DNA of 39,671 nt. Origin: Bacteroidales bacterium (GTDB lineage: Bacteria; Bacteroidota; Bacteroidia; Bacteroidales; UBA1402). The position numbers and the translations under genes are program-made. Where the stretch lies: the NCBI GenBank assembly GCA_017958305.1, contig JAGDCW010000006.1, positions 1 to 39,671 of the forward strand, in the 5' to 3' direction. The notes beneath the pieces are model-generated. The model was not told where the DNA came from and did not search any database. It was given only the letters and a program-made list of their open reading frames with translations. This document shows, one piece after another, positions 34,001 to 39,671 of this stretch (positions are counted from its first letter, which is position 1; every line of letters starts with the position of its first letter).

Positions 34001-34569
34001 TCAACGTCAAGGAGTTGCGCTTCGTGGACAACGCCGCCGGTGTGCTGATCAAGCGTATCAAGCCTGATTTCAAAAAGTTAGGCCCAAAATGCGGCAAACA
34101 GATGAAATCTGTGGCGGAAATGTTGAAGAATCTGGAGCAAGATACTATCTTTGCTTTCGAGAAGACTGGTTGCCTCGACCTGTCGGTGGACGGGCAGAGC
34201 ATCCGCGTCGAAGCCTCCGATGTGGAATTCCTTTCGGAAGACATTCCCGGCTGGCTGGTGGCCAACGACGGCCGCCTGACCGTGGCCCTGGAAGTGGAGA
34301 TTTCCGAGGAGTTACGCGAAGAAGGCCTGGCGCGCGAACTGGTGAACCGGATCCAGAACCTGCGCAAGTCGCAGGGATTCGAAATCACCGACCGCATCCG
34401 CATCCAATTGACTCACCATGAAGCGACCGACACGGCCGTGATGCACTGGCGGCAATACATTGCCTCCCAGACCTTGGCCGAATCGGTGACACTGGAGGAC
34501 AGCCTCCCCGACGGCACCTCCCTCGACATGGAAGAGGCCGCCCTCATGGTAAAAGTGACGAAAGTCTGA
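31009..34569 (+). CDS. ileS: Isoleucyl-tRNA synthetase
   Basis: 1186 residues, of the long, eukaryote-like class usual in Bacteroidota. Class I synthetase: the HIGH-type motif is Pro56-Gly-Ile-His59-His60 within PSANGMPGIHH, and KMSKR is at 734-738 (NGNKMSKRLGN). Editing-domain blocks (WTTTPWTLPSNTAL, GTGIVHIAPTFGADD) and the anticodon-binding region (LSNWYVRLNRKRFWGG) are present, followed by a C-terminal extension (ELREEGLARELVNRIQNLRK). It attaches isoleucine to tRNA-Ile and edits valine. It heads a cluster with the DksA-like gene, lspA and a DUF4296 lipoprotein, 27 bases before the first. Confidence 0.98.
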   Translation: MSEKFAEYSRFDLSAINKEMLRDWDAKDVFRKSTELREGQPSFVFYEGPPSANGMPGIHHMIARSIKDIFCRYKTMKGYLVNRKAGWDTHGLPVELGVEKSLGITKEDIGRKISVEDYNAACRRDVMKFTREWEDLTRKMGYWVDMKDPYITYDNRYIETLWWLLKQLYDKGLLYKGYTIQPYSPAAGTGLSTHELNQPGCYRDVKDTTVTALFRMTDPRPEMTGWGTPCFVAWTTTPWTLPSNTALCVGPEIDYVAVQTYNPYTADKVTLVMAESCVASYFKAEGATADMEAFQPGDKVVPYRLLPQRYKGSSLVGMKYVQLMPWVKPLEKLDGNAPAYVKAAAESHPDTVFAVGKDTYVEMSAEAFRVIPGDYVTTEEGTGIVHIAPTFGADDAKVGKASGVPSLFMVNLLGETRPMVDLTGKYYLLADCAPEFTARCVDEAAYRVHEGEYVKNAYAPEFNPGGKYDETAAAKAEDLNIRICMEMKQAGQALRIEKHVHNYPHCWRTDKPVLYYPLDSWFIRSTACRDRMIELNRTINWKPESTGSGRFGKWLENLNDWNLSRSRYWGTPLPVWRNRDTREEICIGSVEELYQEIEKSVAAGLMKENPYKKLGFVPGLMDKANYDKIDLHRPYVDDIVLVSASGQPMHRESDLIDVWFDSGAMPYAQIHYPFENKEAFDKRQIYPADFIAEGVDQTRGWFFTLHALATMVFDSVAYKNVVSNGLVLDKNGNKMSKRLGNAIDPFGAIEQYGSDPLRWYMITNASPWDNLRFDTEGVEEVRRKFFGTLYNTYSFFALYANVDGFTGREEEIPVAERPEIDRWIISLLHTLIRQTDQSYADYEATRSGRAIAEFVGENLSNWYVRLNRKRFWGGEMTRDKLAAYQTLYTCLDTVARLMAPIAPFYADRLFLDLNAVTGRDQSESVHLAAYPVFDEQLIDEDLNTRMQLAQQISSMVLSLRKKVNIKVRQPLAAIIIPEADPARKAAIEAVRDLILSEVNVKELRFVDNAAGVLIKRIKPDFKKLGPKCGKQMKSVAEMLKNLEQDTIFAFEKTGCLDLSVDGQSIRVEASDVEFLSEDIPGWLVANDGRLTVALEVEISEELREEGLARELVNRIQNLRKSQGFEITDRIRIQLTHHEATDTAVMHWRQYIASQTLAESVTLEDSLPDGTSLDMEEAALMVKVTKV

Positions 34570-34596
34570 TGTGATAACCATCTAAAATGAATAGCT

Positions 34597-34959
34597 ATGG
34601 CAGAAATTATCCGTTATTCAGATGCTGAACTCGAGGAGTTCAGGGTATTGATCGAAGAAAAACTGGCCAAGGCCCGCGAAGAGTACGACCAGCTCAAGAA
34701 GAGCCTGGAAGGCAATGATGTGGCAGACACCGCCCCTACGTTCAAGGCTTTTGAAGATGGCGCCAATTTCCTGCAGAAAGAGGAGGTCTCCCGGCTGGCC
34801 CAGCGTCAGTTGACTTTCATCCAGCATTTGGAGGCCGCCCTGTTGCGTATCGACAACAAGACCTACGGCATTTGCCGCGAAACCGGCAAACTGATCCCCA
34901 AGGAACGTCTGCGTGCCGTGCCTCATGCCACGCTGAGTATCGAAGCAAAAGGAAAGTGA
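34597..34959 (+). CDS. TraR/DksA family protein lacking the zinc site
   Basis: 120 residues with a helical N-terminus (about 1-85) and the family's C-terminal fold: YGICRETGKLIPKERLRAVPHATL in its blocks YGICRETGKLIP (90-101) and RLRAVPHAT (104-112). Of the four zinc cysteines expected, only Cys93 remains; Thr96, Ser114 and Ala117 occupy the others. Such non-zinc members are common in Bacteroidota. DksA-type proteins bind RNA polymerase through the secondary channel and act with ppGpp; that role here is inference. It lies between ileS and lspA, one base upstream of lspA. Confidence 0.88.
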   Translation: MAEIIRYSDAELEEFRVLIEEKLAKAREEYDQLKKSLEGNDVADTAPTFKAFEDGANFLQKEEVSRLAQRQLTFIQHLEAALLRIDNKTYGICRETGKLIPKERLRAVPHATLSIEAKGK

Positions 34960-34960
34960 T

Positions 34961-35611
34961 ATGCCCAAACTTTCCAGGACTTGGAAAGCCGTACTGATCA
35001 TCGTCCTGCTGGTGCTGATCGATCAGACGGTGAAAATCATCGTCAAGACTCATCTTCAGCTGCATGAGAGCATTCGTGTGGCCGATTGGTTCTATATCTA
35101 TTTCACCGAAAACAACGGCATGGCATTCGGTTGGGAGTTCTTCGACAAGATTTTCCTGACCTTGTTCCGCATTGTCGCTTCCGGGCTGCTCATCTGGTAT
35201 TTGCTGCGCCTCACCCGTCGCCCGGAGGCCAAAATGGGATATATTGTCTGCATCGCCCTGATCACGGCCGGCGCCTTGGGCAACATTTTCGATTGTCTCT
35301 TCTACGGCCTTGTTTTCGACCACAGTGTCGGCCAGGTGGCCACGCTCTTTCCCGAGGGCGGAGGCTATGCCCCGCTTTTCTACGGACGGGTGGTCGATAT
35401 GCTGTACTTCCCGCTCATCGAAACGGTTTGGCCCGACTGGGTGCCTGTTTGGGGCGGGCAGGAGTTTGTCTTCTTCCGGCCGGTCTTCAACGTGGCCGAC
35501 TCCTGTATCACCGTAGGTGTTTTTGTCCTGCTCATTTTCTACCATAGATCGCTGGCTTCCGACCTGGATCGGAAAAGCGCATCTTCCTCGTCCGATGGAA
35601 AGAAAGCATAG
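34961..35611 (+). CDS. lspA: Lipoprotein signal peptidase II
   Basis: 216 residues, four TM helices (about 10-28, 63-83, 92-112 and 183-200). Aspartic peptidase that cuts signal peptides before the lipidated cysteine in the inner membrane. Catalytic Asp111 (GALGNIFD) and Asp180 (VFNVADS) are present, with ENNGMAFG upstream. The segment between them (about 116-170) is longer than in E. coli, a Bacteroidota trait. The last 17 bases overlap the start of the DUF4296 lipoprotein gene, itself a predicted substrate. Confidence 0.95.
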   Translation: MPKLSRTWKAVLIIVLLVLIDQTVKIIVKTHLQLHESIRVADWFYIYFTENNGMAFGWEFFDKIFLTLFRIVASGLLIWYLLRLTRRPEAKMGYIVCIALITAGALGNIFDCLFYGLVFDHSVGQVATLFPEGGGYAPLFYGRVVDMLYFPLIETVWPDWVPVWGGQEFVFFRPVFNVADSCITVGVFVLLIFYHRSLASDLDRKSASSSSDGKKA

Positions 35612-36374
35612 CTCCGGGTGGTGGCTGACGGGCCTGCTGGTAGTTTGCTGCCTGTTGATGGGCGGCTGTCGTGAAAAGCAGGAGGGCAGGGTGATTTCCA
35701 AAAAACGCCTGGTCGAGGTCCTCACGGACGTCTATCTGACCGACGCCATGCTCAACCAAATGGACCACAACACGCGCAACCGCTGGAGCCGGGGCATGAG
35801 CCGGGAGTATTTCCAGGACATCGCCTATCGGCACATCTTGGAAAAGCATCATGTTTCGGAAGAGGATTTCTATGCTTCCATCGCCTATTACTCCCGCCAC
35901 AACAGGGTGATGTCCAAGATGTGCACGCAGGTCATCAACAATCTCAATGCTTTGCAGGCCGAAATAGACCGGCGCGAAGAACTGGCGCGTCTGGCCGACG
36001 AGCAGCGGCGTTTCGAACTGAAATGGCGGACGGTCGATATCCAGGAGCGCGATGTGGCTCCCTGGGCCGACTGGCTGCTTATCCCCCGGCCTTTGGAGAA
36101 AAAGGACACGGCCCTGTACCTGTCGGCCGACTCGGGGCACATTGCCGTTTACAACATGGAAGACCCCTACTGGTCGGGTGTGATGCAGGCCCTGGAAAAA
36201 GTCAGGGAAGTGAACGAACTGGATATTTTCCAGGTTGATTCGGCCTATCTGGTGCGGCGGGCCGCCCAGCGCCGGACCGATGACCCTGCCCCTGCCTCTG
36301 TCGAGAACCGGCTACAGCGCCGACCGGCCATTACGGCGGAGGAATTCCGAACAGACGATGGCGGTGGCCACTGA
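35595..36374 (+). CDS. DUF4296 family lipoprotein
   Basis: 259 residues from the ATG at 35595. Signal peptide with lipobox LMGGC and Cys25. The DUF4296 domain (about 30-130) has the VLTDVYLTDAMLNQ, SREYFQDIAYRHILEKHHVS and EEDFYASIAYYSRH blocks; the remainder is charged and helical. Function unknown. It begins inside the end of lspA. Its last 63 bases (36312-36374) also encode the end of the convergent SpoU methyltransferase. An in-frame start at 35517 was rejected because it would precede the lipobox by 51 residues. Confidence 0.85.
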   Translation: MERKHSSGWWLTGLLVVCCLLMGGCREKQEGRVISKKRLVEVLTDVYLTDAMLNQMDHNTRNRWSRGMSREYFQDIAYRHILEKHHVSEEDFYASIAYYSRHNRVMSKMCTQVINNLNALQAEIDRREELARLADEQRRFELKWRTVDIQERDVAPWADWLLIPRPLEKKDTALYLSADSGHIAVYNMEDPYWSGVMQALEKVREVNELDIFQVDSAYLVRRAAQRRTDDPAPASVENRLQRRPAITAEEFRTDDGGGH

Positions 36375-37073
36375 CACATTGAGCGATTCCGGTCCTTTCC
36401 GCCCGGCCGGGAAATTGGGGATGAACAATTTGCGGCTGACTTTTGCCGCCAGACGGGGAGATATTCCTTTGCCTTCGTTGCCCATCAGGATGATGCCTTT
36501 GTCGGGCAACCCGGCCTGGTAGATGTCCTCGCCTTCGAGGAAGGTCCCGAAAACGGGCAGGCCGCTTTTTTCAAACACTTCTTCCAAATCGACGTAATGT
36601 ACCTGGACCCGTCCGATGGCCCCCATGGTGGATTGGATGGCTTTGGGCTGGAAGGCGTCGGCTGTCCCCGGGGAGCACAGGACGTGCTCAATGCCGAACC
36701 AGTCGGCCGTGCGCAAAATGGTGCCCAGGTTGCCGGGGTCCTGCACATTGTCGAGCGCCAGGCTCAGCGATTGCGACAAGCGGTCCATGTCGAGCGGGTA
36801 GTCGGGCTGGTGAAACACCGCCAGCACTCCTTGCGGGCTGGCCTGGGTGCATGCTTTCCGGAGTTCGTCGTAGCTCACCTCCACGATTTCCTCGGCCCGG
36901 ACACCGGGATGGGCCTCCAGCCACTCGGGAGTGGCCGCCAGGAAGCGGCACGGCAACAAAGGCAGCAATTCTTCGGCCAGTTTGTTGCCTTCGGCTGTAA
37001 AAAGCCGGTATTCGGACCGGAATTTTTTCAATTCCAGCGAATGGATCCATTTGATTTTGGCTTTGCTCAGCAT
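36312..37073 (-). CDS. SpoU/TrmH family RNA 2'-O-methyltransferase
   Basis: 253 residues from the ATG at 37073 (MLSKAKIKWIHSLELKKFR). The N-terminal substrate-binding domain spans about 1-95. The SPOUT domain has motif 1 LDNVQDPGNLGTILRTADWFG, motif 2 ILMGNEGKGIS and motif 3 PESLNVSVATAIV, which together build the knotted SAM site. By family it methylates a ribose 2'-OH in rRNA or tRNA; the target cannot be told. It shares a divergent promoter region with tamL and overlaps DUF4296 by 63 bases. The extra 13 in-frame codons upstream (to 37112) are less like the family start. Confidence 0.93.
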   Translation of the reverse strand: MLSKAKIKWIHSLELKKFRSEYRLFTAEGNKLAEELLPLLPCRFLAATPEWLEAHPGVRAEEIVEVSYDELRKACTQASPQGVLAVFHQPDYPLDMDRLSQSLSLALDNVQDPGNLGTILRTADWFGIEHVLCSPGTADAFQPKAIQSTMGAIGRVQVHYVDLEEVFEKSGLPVFGTFLEGEDIYQAGLPDKGIILMGNEGKGISPRLAAKVSRKLFIPNFPAGRKGPESLNVSVATAIVCSEFLRRNGRSAL

Positions 37074-37112
37074 GACCTGATCTTTTGCTTGATGAAAAAT
37101 CGCCTCGGGCAC

Positions 37113-37142
37113 TTTGAATGATGAACAAAAGTAGTATATTTG
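37113..37142 (+). promoter_or_regulatory. Promoter for tamL
   Basis: TTTG 37113-37116, 18-base spacer, TATATTTG 37135-37142. It makes the in-frame TTG at 37140 impossible as a start and points to the GTG at 37164. Confidence 0.65.
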
Positions 37143-37156
37143 CCTGTAAATACCAA
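37126..37156 (-). promoter_or_regulatory. Promoter for the SpoU methyltransferase gene
   Basis: Minus strand: TTGG 37153-37156, 19-base spacer, TACTTTTG 37126-37133 (exact TAnnTTTG). Its -7 box sits one base from the opposite-strand -7 box of tamL. The ATG at 37073 is about 50 bases downstream. Confidence 0.65.
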
Positions 37157-37163
37157 CTCCAGC

Positions 37164-39470
37164 GTGAAACGTGTAATCCTCTTGTTGACAGGGTTGATGG
37201 TATTGTATTCATGCAATACCCTGAAATATGTACCTGAAAACGAGAGACTGCTCAATCGGACCGCCGTGGAAGTAAAAGACAATACTGTCTCCAAGAAGGA
37301 GTTGAAGAACCGCATCCGTCAGCAGCCCAACAACCGTCTGTGGGGGGTCCTGGGACTCGACCTGGCAGTCTATAACCTGTCGGGCCAGGATACTTCCAAA
37401 TGGATCAACCGTGCTTTGCGCAACATGGGCCAGCCGCCTGTGCTGTTCGATTCTTTGGCCGTCGGGCAGTCGGTCTATTCCATGGAGCGCTGGCTTTTCA
37501 GCAAAGGCTATTTCGATGCCGAAGTCGATAGCCAGGTGCGCACCCGCAAACGCCGCGTCAAGGTCACTTACCAAGTCGATCCCGGTCAACTCTACCGTAT
37601 CCGCAACTACGACTTCGAGCCGGCCGATTCGACGGCCTTGTTCGAGTCGATGGTTTCCCGTTCGATGACCGAGACGGAAATTTTCCCGGGAGATGCTTTC
37701 GACAGCGACCGGCTCGACCAGGAGCGCGGCCGCCTGGCTTCTTTGGCCCGCAACCAAGGTTATTATGCCGTCGGCAAAGAGCATTTTTCGTTCGATGTGG
37801 ACAGTTCACTGCAGTCGCACCAGGTGGATATCGACTTGCAAATCGAACCGTATATGCGCATCAGCCCTTCCGGTGTGAGCCAGGAGGAGCATCGTCCCTA
37901 CGAGATAGGCCGAGTCTGCTTCCTGCTGGATGTGCCCACGGGCGCTTATTCCCGCAGCGCCGGTGCTTTCCTGGTGGCCGATTACGACACTTTGCGAGTG
38001 GACAACTACTATTTTGTCTATCGCGACAAACCGCTGCTTCGGCCGGGCACCTTGCTGCAAAACTGCTTCATCACCCCGGGCGCTCTCTACCGGGCCGACG
38101 ACGTGGACCGCACCTATGCCCGCCTGAACAGGATGTCGTGCCTGCGCTATGTCAACATCCGTTTCCAGGAAATGCCCGACAAGGACGAACAAACCGGTTT
38201 GCTCGACTGTTACATCGTGCTGACCCCGGCCGAGGAGAACATCTTCACGGCCGATCTGGAAGGCACCAACACGGCCGGCGACCTGGGCGTGGCCTGCAAA
38301 TTGTCCTACACGCAGCAAAACCTGCTGGGAGGCGGTGAGGTTTATAATATCGGTTTGCGGGGCGCCTATGAGGCCCTTTCGGGCTACTATTCCAACGACT
38401 ACTTTGAGTATGGCGGTGAAATGTCGCTTTCGCTGCCTAATTTCCGTTTGCCGCTCCTGTCGAGCAACCTGCGCAAGGAAATCGACGCTTCGACCAATTT
38501 CTCACTGAGCTACGACAACTTGTCGCGCCCCGAATTCCTGCGCACCACAGCTTCCGCTTCGGTCAATTACACCTGGCAGAACCGGCAGACACGCCACACG
38601 CTCACTCCGATCGACTTTGCCTATGTCTATATGCCCCGGGTGGAGTCGGCCTTCAAGGCGACCTACCTCAAGGAAGGTTCTTATCTGAAGTACAGCTACG
38701 AAGACCAGTTCATCCTGGAGATGGCCTACGGTTTCCTGTATTCCAGCCTGCCGCAGGGCCTGAGCTTGAGCGGCCATCGCTTCTACACGGTCCGTGTCAA
38801 TGTCGAGGAGGCGGGCAACTTGCTCAACCCTCTGGCCCACAGTCTGGGCAATCCCAATGAAAACGGTCAATACACCATCGGCAACATCCCTTTTTCACAG
38901 TTTGTGAAGGGGGAAATCGAGTACACGCACCACATCCCGCTCAGCCCGACCAACCACATCGCCCTGCGGGCTGGCTTGGGGCTGGCCTTTCCCTATGGCA
39001 ATTCCAAGATCCTGCCTTTCGAAAAACGGTTCTATTCGGGCGGTGCCAACTCGGTGCGCGGCTGGTCGGTGAGGACGCTGGGCCCGGGCCGTTACAAGAC
39101 TGCGCTGCAGACCATCGACTTCATGAACCAGTCGGGCGACATGAAGCTCGACCTCAACTTCGAGTTCCGCCAAAAATGGTTCTGGGTGCTGGAGGGAGCC
39201 TACTTCATCGACGCGGGCAACATCTGGACCTTGCATGCCTACGACAACCAGCCGGGCGGGCAGTTCAAGATGGACAGTTTCCTGAACGAGATCGCCTTGG
39301 CGGCCGGCCTGGGAGTGCGACTGGACTTCAAGTTTGTGTTGTTCCGTGTGGACTTGGGCATGAAGGTCTATGACCCGGCCGGACTCGATGCCGACGAACG
39401 CTGGCGCATCCGGCACATCGACAGTACCGACGATTTTGCATTCCATATTGCTATTGGCTATCCTTTCTAA
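37164..39470 (+). CDS. tamL: TamL-type BamA/TamA (Omp85) outer-membrane lipoprotein
   Basis: 768 residues from a GTG at 37164 (MKRVILLLTGLMVLYSC...). The lipobox LYSC gives Cys17, followed by NTLKYVPENERLL, the usual beginning of Bacteroidota TamL proteins. POTRA-like domains occupy about 25-360 (e.g. WLFSKGYFDAEVDSQV, PGQLYRIRNYDFE). The C-terminal half is a 16-strand-type Omp85 barrel with the family motif RFYSGGANSVRGWSVRTLGPG and an aromatic C-terminus (IAIGYPF). TamA-like proteins assist assembly of outer-membrane proteins, usually with TamB. No tamB gene lies within the window. The GTG start is decided by the promoter and by the lipobox. Confidence 0.87.
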   Translation: MKRVILLLTGLMVLYSCNTLKYVPENERLLNRTAVEVKDNTVSKKELKNRIRQQPNNRLWGVLGLDLAVYNLSGQDTSKWINRALRNMGQPPVLFDSLAVGQSVYSMERWLFSKGYFDAEVDSQVRTRKRRVKVTYQVDPGQLYRIRNYDFEPADSTALFESMVSRSMTETEIFPGDAFDSDRLDQERGRLASLARNQGYYAVGKEHFSFDVDSSLQSHQVDIDLQIEPYMRISPSGVSQEEHRPYEIGRVCFLLDVPTGAYSRSAGAFLVADYDTLRVDNYYFVYRDKPLLRPGTLLQNCFITPGALYRADDVDRTYARLNRMSCLRYVNIRFQEMPDKDEQTGLLDCYIVLTPAEENIFTADLEGTNTAGDLGVACKLSYTQQNLLGGGEVYNIGLRGAYEALSGYYSNDYFEYGGEMSLSLPNFRLPLLSSNLRKEIDASTNFSLSYDNLSRPEFLRTTASASVNYTWQNRQTRHTLTPIDFAYVYMPRVESAFKATYLKEGSYLKYSYEDQFILEMAYGFLYSSLPQGLSLSGHRFYTVRVNVEEAGNLLNPLAHSLGNPNENGQYTIGNIPFSQFVKGEIEYTHHIPLSPTNHIALRAGLGLAFPYGNSKILPFEKRFYSGGANSVRGWSVRTLGPGRYKTALQTIDFMNQSGDMKLDLNFEFRQKWFWVLEGAYFIDAGNIWTLHAYDNQPGGQFKMDSFLNEIALAAGLGVRLDFKFVLFRVDLGMKVYDPAGLDADERWRIRHIDSTDDFAFHIAIGYPF

Positions 39471-39488
39471 TCTCTAAATTAATAAGTT

Positions 39489-39671
39489 ATGAAAAAAAGT
39501 ATTTTGATGCTCGCAGCCGCAACGCTGCTCCTGGTTCCGGGAATGAAGGCTCAGACCAATCTGCAGACTTTCTATGATTTCGGTCCCAACCGTAGTCACT
39601 TCACCACTACGCTGGAAGGTTTCTACAATGACAACTGGGGTAACACCTTCTTCTTCATCGACTACGATTTC
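39489..39671 (+). CDS. DUF5020 family protein, 5' part only
   Basis: 61 codons before the window edge. Signal peptide MKKSILMLAAATLLLVPGMKA, then QTNLQTFYDFGPNRSHFTTT and NTFFFIDYDF, matching the N-terminus of DUF5020, a Tsx-like nucleoside-channel-type outer-membrane family of Bacteroidota. Starts 18 bases after tamL and may share its transcript. Length and function beyond the edge are unknown. Confidence 0.75.
   Translation, partial: MKKSILMLAAATLLLVPGMKAQTNLQTFYDFGPNRSHFTTTLEGFYNDNWGNTFFFIDYDF

Overview
The window looks like chromosomal DNA of a fairly GC-rich member of the Bacteroidales (Bacteroidota). Four things point there: many start sites are preceded by the Bacteroidota sigma-factor -7 motif TAnnTTTG (variants TACTTTCG and TACCTTCG), often with a TTTG or TTGG box about 19-21 bases upstream; Shine-Dalgarno sequences are absent; several families are typical of the phylum (DUF4270, DUF4296, DUF5020, TamL, Zn-less TraR/DksA, long eukaryote-like IleS); and the gene clusters (ileS-dksA-lspA-DUF4296, recF-DUF721, TPR-ribH, panC-panD) are familiar from it. 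I cannot name a genus. No rRNA, tRNA, CRISPR array, prophage or insertion sequence was seen.

Layout. 1-0.93 kb: partial cell-wall glucosaminidase with LysM (-), next to cytidine deaminase (+). 1.5-3.7 kb: DUF4270 lipoprotein and a half-length starch-synthase-like protein (-), divergent from panC-panD, an M23 peptidase and a phosphohexose mutase (+, 3.8-8.5 kb), closed by a strong terminator. 8.6-9.6 kb: a Wzz-like membrane protein (-). 9.7-14.4 kb: a glycogen operon (debranching enzyme, GT4 glycogen synthase, GH57 protein). 14.4-19.1 kb: a minus-strand run of 5-formyl-THF cyclo-ligase, S41 protease, dCMP deaminase and M3 peptidase, divergent from a MarC protein. 19.8-21.8 kb: DUF721 and recF, then an AT-rich orphan membrane gene. 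21.84-22.1 kb: a hairpin-rich spacer with stacked promoters. 22.1-23.3 kb: TPR protein and ribH, converging on dnaX. 25.2-26.6 kb: FtsB-like protein, small membrane protein and TrmN6. 26.7-30.7 kb: one 1320-residue repeat protein. 31.0-36.4 kb: ileS, a DksA-like protein, lspA and a DUF4296 lipoprotein. 36.3-39.7 kb: SpoU methyltransferase, divergent from tamL, then a partial DUF5020 gene.

Functional themes. Phosphohexose mutase, GT4 synthase, debranching enzyme and GH57 protein together suggest glycogen turnover. The half synthase at 2.8-3.7 kb and the GH57 protein each lack a residue or motif their families use for catalysis, so both may be regulatory or binding proteins. lspA sits among lipoprotein genes (DUF4296, TamL; DUF4270 and the M3 peptidase further away).

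Most of the window is ordinary core genome. The parts that deserve a second look are the Trp/Tyr-rich protein with a 31-residue repeat and a T9SS-like C-terminus (26.7-30.7 kb), the four-hairpin spacer with overlapping tandem promoters beside an AT-rich orphan gene (21.2-22.1 kb), the GH57 protein with Asp-to-Asn at the expected acid/base position and a Lys/Ala tail, and the interlocked divergent promoters between the SpoU methyltransferase and tamL.
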